Shown here: piece by piece, positions 15,778 to 23,268 of the stretch
Layout of the letters: each line of letters starts with the position of its first letter
How positions within the stretch are numbered: position 1 is the stretch's first letter
Assembly (NCBI GenBank): GCA_016929795.1
Contig: JAFGIA010000161.1
Location: 1-36,468, forward strand
Direction: 5' to 3'
DNA length: 36,468 nucleotides
From: Anaerolineae bacterium
GTDB taxonomy: Bacteria > Chloroflexota > Anaerolineae > JAAYZQ01
Position numbers and translations under genes: made by a program
The notes under the pieces: generated by a model
The model's input: only the letters and a program-made list of their open reading frames with translations
The model's database searches: none
What the model was told of the DNA's origin: nothing

Positions 15778-17322
15778 TCACGCCCTTTCACCGGGTCCCC
15801 GGGCAATGTGCTGGATGCCGTTCAACAGGCGCATGACCCTACCTTGCTCGACCTGGTGTATATGCTGCTCGAGCCGCTCGCGCTCTGCTTGCAGGCCCGC
15901 AACAGCTACATCGCGGGCGGCGATCTCGTCCCTCAGGTCACGTGTCTCGACCTCTTGGATCAGTACCCGCCGCTCCAGATCGGCGATCGTCGCCTCTCGC
16001 TCGCGCAGCACATTCTCGAGAAAAGCAACGCGGTCATCCCTGGCACCGAGCTCCCGGCGCAGAGCGCCAAGCTCACTCACCAGCCGCAGCAGCGGCAGAG
16101 CGCGCCCGCTGCTGCGCGCTCTCTCCCTGTCGGCTGCTGGGTGGGGGTTCCGGCAGAACTCGACCAACGGCTGCATCACACGTGGCCAGGCCAAGTGCGC
16201 CGCCGCAGCTTCAAAGCGGGGCTGGAACAGAGCCCGGTCTCGCGCACAGCTTTCCAAGATGGCCGCGACCACGCCGTCCACATCCTCATAGTCGACCACC
16301 CACCCGAGCCGCTGCTCGGCCACCCATGTGCTCAACACGTCACCACGCGTGACGATCGTGGGCAGCGCGGTCCAGATGTGATCCAGCAAACGCGTGCGGA
16401 ACGAAAAGTGCGTCTCCAGGTGGGCAAAGTGGAGGCTGACGCCCACGTCCGCTTCCAACAAATAGTTTGCCCGCTCGTGGTACGGCGTCCAATCATAAAA
16501 AAAGACCGACTGCTCGTACAGCCCCAGATCGCGGCTGAGTGCCACAGCCCTGTCCGCCATTTCCAGGTGGTCGACTTCTGGGTTGGGGTGACCAATGCCC
16601 AGAAAAACAAGCTTGACGTCGGTCCGCTGCGCCGCCACGCGCTCGAGTGCGCGAATCAGGGTAAGCGGATCAAACCAGTTGTATACCCCTCCCGCCCACA
16701 GGATCACGTGATCCGTTTCCGCGATTCCCGGGTGCACCCCTTTCAGCACGCGCCGTGTGTGTACAGGCGGCCCGTCCGGCATACCAAATTCCACGACGTC
16801 GATCAGCCGCCGCAGCGTCGGATCCTCGTCATACGTCGCGGGATTGATGCGATCCACCGCGTTGAGCCACCCAAGCCAATAGTCGCGCTGCCGCTCACTG
16901 GCACATAGGAAGAAATCTCCCCACACCAGCAGGTCGGTCAGCGCGTCCAGGATGTCGCCATGTTTCCGGTTCCGCTCCCCATCTGGCTCCCCTGCCAACA
17001 GGGGCAATGTCTCGAGGAGGAAAGGATCATAGATATCGACGACAAGCGCAGCGGGCGTGCTCGCCAGGAAAGGGAACTTCCAGAGTGTGTACCCGGACAG
17101 GATGATCACGTCACTTTCAGCCGCCAGCGACATCAGAGCGTGTGCATCGTACTCGACCAGGCGGAACGTCTCCGGGTCAAGATCGGTTGGAAAAGGGGTG
17201 GCCAGCGTCACCGCGGCTTGCTGACTGAGTACGCGCGCAAACTCCCAGCAGCGAATGGCCGGGCCCGCCATATTTTCGCCTACCAGGTCATGCGTAACGA
17301 TCAGAATACGACGCTGTGTCAT
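15778..17322 (-). CDS. GT4-like glycosyltransferase with C-terminal coiled coil (paralogue A)
   Basis: Protein of 514 aa. The N-terminal Rossmann half starts RRILIVTHDLVGENMAGPAI, and the middle has FFLCASERQRDYWLGWLNA and LIDVVEFGMPDGPP. The donor half has VILWAGGVYNWFDPLTLIRA and YLLEADVGVSLHFAHLET. At the position of the GT4 EX7E motif it reads LETHFSFRTRLLD, so the first Glu is kept and the second is replaced by Arg. Residues ~410-500 are a heptad-rich coiled coil ending QGRVMRLLNGIQ. It is a paralogue of the genes at 28530-29810 and 29810-31318. The ATG at 17322 follows a TTG; a stop lies immediately upstream in frame. It is the first gene of the operon reading from the promoter at 17423-17451. 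A glycan role is likely; a canonical catalytic mechanism is uncertain. Confidence 0.84.
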   Translation of the reverse strand: MTQRRILIVTHDLVGENMAGPAIRCWEFARVLSQQAAVTLATPFPTDLDPETFRLVEYDAHALMSLAAESDVIILSGYTLWKFPFLASTPAALVVDIYDPFLLETLPLLAGEPDGERNRKHGDILDALTDLLVWGDFFLCASERQRDYWLGWLNAVDRINPATYDEDPTLRRLIDVVEFGMPDGPPVHTRRVLKGVHPGIAETDHVILWAGGVYNWFDPLTLIRALERVAAQRTDVKLVFLGIGHPNPEVDHLEMADRAVALSRDLGLYEQSVFFYDWTPYHERANYLLEADVGVSLHFAHLETHFSFRTRLLDHIWTALPTIVTRGDVLSTWVAEQRLGWVVDYEDVDGVVAAILESCARDRALFQPRFEAAAAHLAWPRVMQPLVEFCRNPHPAADRERARSSGRALPLLRLVSELGALRRELGARDDRVAFLENVLREREATIADLERRVLIQEVETRDLRDEIAARDVAVAGLQAERERLEQHIHQVEQGRVMRLLNGIQHIARGPGERA

Positions 17323-17422
17323 CAACTACGCTCATAGAGTGGCAATCCATCCCGGCATCGCCACGCACCAGGTTCAGGCACCTGTTGCGCGTGCCAACGT
17401 ACCTCGCCGGAACGTAAGCTCT

Positions 17423-17451
17423 ATCTTACCACGAGCCCCCTGTGTTGCCAA
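17423..17451 (-). promoter_or_regulatory. sigma70-type promoter for the 17322-3277 operon
   Basis: Minus-strand TTGGCA (17451-17446) and TAAGAT (17428-17423) are separated by 17 bases. The start would be near 17416, giving a leader of about 94 bases with a small CAGGT...ACCTG stem. The gap 17323-17489 otherwise shows no gene and no clear terminator for the upstream GT4, so read-through is possible. Confidence 0.6.
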
Positions 17452-17489
17452 ATTGCAGCCTGCTGTCCACCAGCTTGGCCGATACGCCC

Positions 17490-18719
17490 TCACTGGCAGC
17501 TAGAGCCTTCGTACACCGGCCCTAGTCGCCGGTACACGTCGTCCCACGTGTGATAGGCCAGCACCCGCTCTCGTCCCCGCTTGCCCAGGCGCACCGCCTC
17601 ATCCGGGTGGTCCAACAGCCGCTCCACTGCGCGGATGATTGCAGGTACGTCGCCGTACGGCACGAGCAACCCGGTGGCGCCATCGTCAATCACCGCCGGG
17701 ATGCCACCGGCCTGTGCGCCGATCACCGGGCGGCTGTGCAGCCACGCTTCAAGAAGCACAATCCCAAAACTGTCGTCGCGGCTGGGCAGCACAAGCGCCG
17801 AGGAAGCTGCCAGCAGATCGTGCTTCTCCTGCTCTGACAGCGACAGGTCGAGCACACGCCGGCGCAGGTGCTCGGGCAGCGCACGATGTGCGCGCTCAAA
17901 ATCGGCAGTGGAAGATCCCCCCATGGCGATCACCAGATCGTGCCGGCGCGTGAGAAGTGTGTCGCTGGCCTCGAGGAGGTCGAGTGCCCCTTTGCCAGCG
18001 GTCTTGTGGCCCACGAAGGAAAGCACGGGCGTGTCAGCGTCGAGGCCGTGTGTGCGACGAAAGCGTGCGCCGTCGGCCCCTTGGGATGCAGCAGGGTCGA
18101 TTCCGGCGCCTGTGACGACCACACGTTCCGCTGGAATCCCTGCCTGTACCAACATTTCCCCTTCGAGGTATGTCATGGCCACGAGGGCATCGGCCTGGTG
18201 GTAGAGCTTTACCAGCCGCCCCGGAAGCCGGGCAGCGGCCTGCTCGCCCACGGCGTTCGTGCCCGGGTGACTGCACGGCATCAGCACCAGCCGGGCGCCG
18301 TTGCGCCGGGCCGCGAACGCGCCCAGGTACATCAGGCTTGGATAGGCAGCGGCGTGTACCACGTCCAAGCCGGACGCGGCGCGCAAGGCGCGCCACAGCG
18401 CAGGCATAATCAGGCCGGGAGGGGCCAGGCCCAGGCCGGCAGGCGCCCAGGGCAAAAGGCTGAGCACACGGCTGACCACCCCGTGCCATGGCAGCACGCG
18501 AGGACGAAAGCGGACCACCTTCACGCCGCCGTCATCCTCTATGCCTTCTTTGACGGCTCGGCGCCCTCGCTCCCAGAACCCCTCGACGTCGATCAGCGTC
18601 GAGGTCAGCACCGTCACGCTGTGACCAGCAGCCACCAGGCGCCGCGCAACCTCGCGCACGTACCGCTCCGAGCCGCCAGGCGCAGGCGGGTAGCGGTGGA
18701 TCAGAAACAGAACATTCAT
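17490..18719 (-). CDS. Glycosyltransferase family 4
   Basis: Protein of 409 aa with the GT-B fold. It starts MNVLFLIHRYPPAPGGSERY, the standard acceptor-side start. Middle elements are LSFVGHKTAGKGALDLLEA, containing the donor-phosphate Lys, and then SALVLPSRDDSFGIVLLEAW. The EX7E motif is therefore DSFGIVLLE, with Asp in place of the first Glu, a conservative change seen in some GT4 members. SRPVIGAQAGGIPAVIDDG closes the donor site. It is the last gene of the block that starts at 25944, 36 bases after the coiled-coil gene, with only a weak ribosome-binding site. The substrate is unknown. Confidence 0.89.
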   Translation of the reverse strand: MNVLFLIHRYPPAPGGSERYVREVARRLVAAGHSVTVLTSTLIDVEGFWERGRRAVKEGIEDDGGVKVVRFRPRVLPWHGVVSRVLSLLPWAPAGLGLAPPGLIMPALWRALRAASGLDVVHAAAYPSLMYLGAFAARRNGARLVLMPCSHPGTNAVGEQAAARLPGRLVKLYHQADALVAMTYLEGEMLVQAGIPAERVVVTGAGIDPAASQGADGARFRRTHGLDADTPVLSFVGHKTAGKGALDLLEASDTLLTRRHDLVIAMGGSSTADFERAHRALPEHLRRRVLDLSLSEQEKHDLLAASSALVLPSRDDSFGIVLLEAWLHSRPVIGAQAGGIPAVIDDGATGLLVPYGDVPAIIRAVERLLDHPDEAVRLGKRGRERVLAYHTWDDVYRRLGPVYEGSSCQ

Positions 18720-18755
18720 CCCGTCCAGGCCCGGCGAGAGAAACGCGGCGACGTG

Positions 18756-19442
18756 TCAGCCATCCTCGATACCCACCTTTTGATCGGTTCCGCCTGTGCC
18801 GGCCTGCGCCCGCAGGTTACCGATCTCGGCTTCCAGCTCGGCCAATCGGCGCTGCTGCTCGCCCAGGAGGTGTTTGAGCTGTTCCACCTCGCCTGCATGG
18901 TACACGTTCACCACCCCCTGCTGTTCGGCCAAACGGTGCACATAGTAAACAGCCACCCTGTGCAGTGCCAGGCGCAGGCGATCGATGACCCTGCCGGCGA
19001 TGGGCAGAGGCAGGGGCTTGACGTCAAGCGTGACGCCCGGCCATAAATCAGGCGCGCCAGGCGGGATTGCACGATCGGCGCCCGCCACCTCGCGAGCTAT
19101 CCCTTCTCCACTCTCCAGCGCGCCGTCCGCGACAGGGAATGCGGCCCGGACGCCCTCGGCCCGGCGTCCAGCCATCCTCTCTACGACCGACTCGACACGG
19201 GCCAGGCGTGACAGCACCTCTTGCAGCACGTCCAGCAGCATGTCGTTCACCCGCAGCAGGTCGCCCGCTACATCGCGCCCGCCCACCCGGCCGCGCCTGC
19301 GGGCATACTCACTCCGGAGCCGATTCTGCTCGCGGCGAACCTCGGCCAGGGCCCGGGCCACATCGCCGTCCGGCGCGATGCCCAATAGCAACTCGAACTC
19401 GATGTCGTGGACGATCGCGTCGACGGTCGGTAGATCGGCCAT
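18756..19442 (-). CDS. Coiled-coil protein associated with glycosyltransferases
   Basis: Protein of 228 aa with no catalytic domain that I can see. It is mostly helical: a heptad stretch around VARALAEVRREQNRLRSEY, a helical middle (LLRVNDMLLDVLQEVLSRLA), and a C-terminal part RVIDRLRLALHRVAVYYVHR followed by LAEQQGVVNVYHAGEVEQLK and a Glu/Leu coiled coil. That C-terminal pattern (basic/aromatic helix, QQ..xN, then coiled coil) resembles the lead-in found in front of methyltransferases and GTs in other polysaccharide clusters. It probably scaffolds or measures chain length, but this is inference. The ATG at 19442 overlaps the upstream TGA as TGATG; a GTG at 19445 is the alternative. The DNA at this junction is identical over 14 bases to the one at 29805-29818. 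Confidence 0.72.
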   Translation of the reverse strand: MADLPTVDAIVHDIEFELLLGIAPDGDVARALAEVRREQNRLRSEYARRRGRVGGRDVAGDLLRVNDMLLDVLQEVLSRLARVESVVERMAGRRAEGVRAAFPVADGALESGEGIAREVAGADRAIPPGAPDLWPGVTLDVKPLPLPIAGRVIDRLRLALHRVAVYYVHRLAEQQGVVNVYHAGEVEQLKHLLGEQQRRLAELEAEIGNLRAQAGTGGTDQKVGIEDG

Positions 19443-21742
19443 CACTGCTTTCCCTCACGTACCGGTGCGCGCGCGACCACATGCCGGTATGCTGCCTCAA
19501 AATCGCGCGCCATACGCTCGTACGAAAAATACTCGACAAGCCGTTCGCGTCCCGCGAGGCCCATTTCGTGTAGCCGCCGCGGCGATGTGAGCAGGGTCGT
19601 TATCGCGCGTGCCAGAGCGTTGGGGTCTGCTGGCTCGACCAGGACCCCCGTCACCCCATCTTCTACCACTTCCGGCACCCCCCCCGAACGGCAGCCGATA
19701 ACCGGTTTGCCATAGTTCATCGCTTCGAGGTAGATCAGCCCGAATGATTCGAACAGCGACGGCGCCACAAAGAGGTCACAGGTGCGATAGAGCCCCTGCA
19801 GCGTCTCCTCATCCATAAAACCTTTGAATTCTACCCGGCTGACCACGTTCCTGTAACGCTGGCAGAAGTAGGTCGGGTAGTCGAGACCCGTCTGTGCGCG
19901 AAACCCATCGTGTTGGCTGTTATCTGCCCCTGCCACGATAAACCTCGCGGCTGGCACCTGCTCCAGCACACGCGGGATCGCCTCAAACAGCTCGCGCACG
20001 CCCTTGCGCTTCTCGAGTCGCCCAACATAGAGCACGGTCCGCTCTTGATCCTGCCTCTCCAGGTCAAAGGGCTGCACCAAGTCGTCGGCCACCGGCACAA
20101 TGCCGTATGGGATCACGGTGCAGCGTTCCTCAACAGCTTGCAGACCATACACCCGGACCGCTGTGTCGAGCGTCACCAGAGTATTCGGCAGCAGGTGTAC
20201 CGCACGATCGAGCAGAACGCGCTCCATCTCGCCTAGCAACCGGCTGTCGCCATCCCGTTCTCCCTGTAGTGCCGCAATCTGCCGCGCCGCAGTCACCAGC
20301 CGCACCACCACCGGCAGCACACCGCTGACCGCAGTCACCAGCCCGTCAAACTGCCACAGTGGCGAGTCCACCACCTGGACCCCATCGTTCAGGATCAGGC
20401 GCCGCACCTTGTCGTGAACGGCGTGCGAATAGTTCAACAAGTGGTAGAGCCTGGGCCAATCGCGATACTGCTGGTAACGGTCGAGGCGATAGGCCACCTC
20501 GTGCACGTACGCACCATCACGAAAGGTAATCCGATCGACCTCACCGCGCGTCACCACGTGAACCGTGTGCCCTCGCTCAAATAGGCCGCGCGCCATCAGG
20601 TGCGTCAACCGGCCAATCCCATCATAGTGATGGGGCGGATACGCACTGCTGAGCAGGCACAAACGAAGCGACGGATCGGAAACCGAGAGTGTTGGAGTGC
20701 TGCCGGCAACCGGGTCGACCGCTGCCTGTGGATGGGCCTGGGCGGCGTGGAAGGGGCGGATGGGTTCCGGTCCACCTGGTTCTTGGTCTGAAGCCACGCG
20801 CAGCAGCTTGCGGCGACGAAAGAAGCCGTGATAGAAAGCCGATACGCCGCTGGCGACTTCGTTGGCCCGCATCGACACAAACTGGGCAAATGTCAGTTGG
20901 CCTGCACGCCACAGTTCCCCGCTCCACTTCCAGTGCCCGTGGAGCAGGTACACACTACGCCGTATGATGGCCCTGCGCGGATCGCCGGCTGCCAGGCCAT
21001 TCTTAATCGCCATATAGATGGCCGCCTTGGTCTGGAACCACCACTTGACATGGTAAGTATATGCCACCCGGTTGCGGCTCGACGCAGGCACATGGTAGAC
21101 AATCGCTTCGCGCACGGGCCAGACTCGATACCCGGCGTTCACCAGCCTCATGGCTACATCCGCGTCGTCAAAGACCCACTCGAAAAACTCGTCAAAGCCG
21201 CCGATGTCGATCAGGGCCTCGCGGCGGAACGCCATGTTAGTGCCCATCATCCGCCGCACCCACTGCCGTCCCTCGCCGGGCAGTGGGACAGGGTCGATCC
21301 ATGATGTGCACACATCCTGCTGCTCGGCCAGCGATGATACGATGCCGAGGCGGTGCTGGATCGCCGGCTGCCGTGGATGGACGAGATAGACCTCGCCGCC
21401 TGTGGCCGCAAGCCCGGGATCGCGAAAAAGACGCGCCAACTGCTCCAACCAGCAGCGGCATGGCACGGCGTCATCGTCGACAAAAGCCACCACGCTGCCA
21501 CATGCAGCCATCAGCCCGGCATTGCGTGACCGGCCCAGGTTGGCCTGCGCGCACTGCAGCACGCGCACCCGCCCTTCGTACTCGGCGAGGACCTGCATCG
21601 TGTCATCCCGTGTCGGCCCGACCACGACGATCACTTCGAACCAGGGATACGACTGGTGCTCCAGCGTACGCAGCAGCGTGCGCAGTGGCCCGGCGCGATC
21701 CGTGGTATTGATCACGATCGAAAAAAGCTCTGCGCTACTCAT
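19442..21742 (-). CDS. Bifunctional glycosyltransferase: GT2 + GT4 fusion
   Basis: Protein of 766 aa. The N-terminal GT-A domain (residues ~5-300) has FSIVINTTDRAGPLRTLLRT, ANLGRSRNAG, VVAFVDDDAVP (DDD at 89-91), GTNMAFRREALIDIGGFDE and FDDADVAMRL. A linker around residues 340-375 is Pro/Ala-rich. The C-terminal GT-B domain begins LRLCLLSSAYPPHHYDGIGR and includes VLYVGRLEKRKGVRELFEAI and an intact EX7E motif in LFESFGLIYLEAM, then GKPVIGCRSGGVPEVVEDG. Two sequential sugar transfers by one polypeptide are likely. The start chosen is the ATG at 21742, where homology to GT2 begins; it overlaps the upstream stop by 8 bases. Additional in-frame codons up to 21877 are a shadow of the upstream gene. 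Confidence 0.9.
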   Translation of the reverse strand: MSSAELFSIVINTTDRAGPLRTLLRTLEHQSYPWFEVIVVVGPTRDDTMQVLAEYEGRVRVLQCAQANLGRSRNAGLMAACGSVVAFVDDDAVPCRCWLEQLARLFRDPGLAATGGEVYLVHPRQPAIQHRLGIVSSLAEQQDVCTSWIDPVPLPGEGRQWVRRMMGTNMAFRREALIDIGGFDEFFEWVFDDADVAMRLVNAGYRVWPVREAIVYHVPASSRNRVAYTYHVKWWFQTKAAIYMAIKNGLAAGDPRRAIIRRSVYLLHGHWKWSGELWRAGQLTFAQFVSMRANEVASGVSAFYHGFFRRRKLLRVASDQEPGGPEPIRPFHAAQAHPQAAVDPVAGSTPTLSVSDPSLRLCLLSSAYPPHHYDGIGRLTHLMARGLFERGHTVHVVTRGEVDRITFRDGAYVHEVAYRLDRYQQYRDWPRLYHLLNYSHAVHDKVRRLILNDGVQVVDSPLWQFDGLVTAVSGVLPVVVRLVTAARQIAALQGERDGDSRLLGEMERVLLDRAVHLLPNTLVTLDTAVRVYGLQAVEERCTVIPYGIVPVADDLVQPFDLERQDQERTVLYVGRLEKRKGVRELFEAIPRVLEQVPAARFIVAGADNSQHDGFRAQTGLDYPTYFCQRYRNVVSRVEFKGFMDEETLQGLYRTCDLFVAPSLFESFGLIYLEAMNYGKPVIGCRSGGVPEVVEDGVTGVLVEPADPNALARAITTLLTSPRRLHEMGLAGRERLVEYFSYERMARDFEAAYRHVVARAPVREGKQ

Positions 21743-23216
21743 GTTCGGCCAGTGTGCGGAGCAGCTCGATACGCCGTTCCAGGCGCTCGAGATCGTACTC
21801 CCATAACCAGGCAGCCTGCTGCTCGTGCTCGTCTTGCAGGGTACGGAGCAGGTCGAGTCGTCGATGGTACACTGCATCGCGCTCGATCGCGGCTTTGCCG
21901 AGCACGTCGATCTGTCGAGCCATCAGATCCAGATGCTGCAAGTAGAGCGCGTGGAGCCGGGTTTGCAGCACATCCTCGCGCCCGGTGAGCACGCTTAACA
22001 AGCGCAGGATGGTGTGACGGAGCCTGCGCCGCCACGTCGACTCGGCCGACGGCTCTGGTGGGTGAAAATGAAGCCGGGCGAGGAGCTCATTTTCCTCTTC
22101 TCGCAGCGCGGCAAGCGCGTCCAGGAATGCCGTCTCGCCCATGGTTCGCCGCGTGCGCGCGTCCTCGGCTGGCAACGAGGGTAGGCCCCCCGCCAGATCC
22201 TGTCGCAGCGCCTGATTCCGCGCCTGCCACGCCCCCACGGGGGGCTCTTCCAGCCCCACGTCGAGCAGCCGTGCGGCGGCAGCCAGTGCCAGGTGGCGGA
22301 TTTCACTCAAGGCCACCGCCAGATGGCGATACAGGGCCGGCGGCAGCTCGCCCAGGTCGGCCTGGCGTCGCGCCACGACGTCCGGCAGGGCACGAATCAT
22401 GTCGCGCGCGGCAATCGCCCGCCCCATCGCCTGGTCCAGGTAAGCCTCCTCCTTCAGTGCCGTGGCTTCGGCCGCCAGGAGCGCGTCGATCTCGTCAGCG
22501 TCAAAGTGCTTGCCGACAAAACGGTAGCGCGCCCGGTGGTAATTGGTGGTGTGAGCCAGTGCGTCTCTTTGCCACGCCTGGCTGCTGAACAGGTGGGTCA
22601 CCTGCGCACCGGGCACGCAGCCCACCAGGAATCCGTGCCGGCGCGCGCGATAGCAATAGTCCGCGTCCTCGTAATACGCGGGATAGAACCCCTCGTCGAA
22701 CCGGCCAACCGCCTCCCACGTGGAGCGGCGGATGGCCATGGCAGCCCCCGTCACATAGTCGACCGCTGTCCATCCCTCGGCACTGGTATACGTCCGGTGT
22801 ACGCCGGCCGCGTCGGGCCGGCGCACCTGCGCCCCGGTGTGATCGACGCTGCCATCGGCCTTGAGAATGGTGCATCCGGCAACCCCCAACGCCGGTGCCG
22901 CATTGAACGCAGCGCAGAGCGCATCCAGCCAGCCAGGGCGCACGATGCAGTCCTGGTTGAGTAGCACAAACAGATCGCCGCCACTGGCCTCGATGCCGGC
23001 GTTGACGCCCCCGGCAAAGCCCAGGTTCACCGGCTGCCGGATGAGGCGCACCCACGGATACGCCTCTTCGATCAGCCTGGCGGACCCATCGCGCGAGTCA
23101 TTATCGACGCACACCACCTCGGGCTGGTGCTGCCCGGAGTGAGTATGCACAGCGTCGAGGCACCCGGCGATCACATCGGCGCCATTCCACACCGGGATCA
23201 CAACATTGATGCGCAT
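21735..23216 (-). CDS. Glycosyltransferase family 2 with long helical C-terminus
   Basis: Protein of 493 aa. The GT-A domain occupies residues 1 to ~260: MRINVVIPVWNGADVIAGCL, CVDNDSRDGSA, VNLGFAGGVNAG, LLNQDCIVRPGWL (Asp present), VTGAAMAIRRSTWEAVGRFD and YYEDADYCYRARRHGF. These are the features of rhamnosyltransferase-like GT2 enzymes. The C-terminal ~230 residues are helical, rich in Arg, Leu and Glu, ending in heptads such as RRLDLLRTLQDEHEQQ. This resembles the helical extensions seen in other proteins of the locus and may be used for complex assembly. The ATG at 23216 is preferred to an upstream GTG at 23246. It lies 52 bases after the polytopic protein gene and overlaps the next gene by 8 bases. 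Confidence 0.88.
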   Translation of the reverse strand: MRINVVIPVWNGADVIAGCLDAVHTHSGQHQPEVVCVDNDSRDGSARLIEEAYPWVRLIRQPVNLGFAGGVNAGIEASGGDLFVLLNQDCIVRPGWLDALCAAFNAAPALGVAGCTILKADGSVDHTGAQVRRPDAAGVHRTYTSAEGWTAVDYVTGAAMAIRRSTWEAVGRFDEGFYPAYYEDADYCYRARRHGFLVGCVPGAQVTHLFSSQAWQRDALAHTTNYHRARYRFVGKHFDADEIDALLAAEATALKEEAYLDQAMGRAIAARDMIRALPDVVARRQADLGELPPALYRHLAVALSEIRHLALAAAARLLDVGLEEPPVGAWQARNQALRQDLAGGLPSLPAEDARTRRTMGETAFLDALAALREEENELLARLHFHPPEPSAESTWRRRLRHTILRLLSVLTGREDVLQTRLHALYLQHLDLMARQIDVLGKAAIERDAVYHRRLDLLRTLQDEHEQQAAWLWEYDLERLERRIELLRTLAEHE

Positions 23217-23268
23217 CAGGCGATTACACCCTCTTTCACTGGTCACTGACCCAGGTCATCTGTCCCAT

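Noticed and set aside
14819..16908. Long plus-strand open frames opposite the GT2 and GT4 genes
   Set aside because: Antisense shadows of genes with clear motifs; no ribosome-binding site or recognisable domain.
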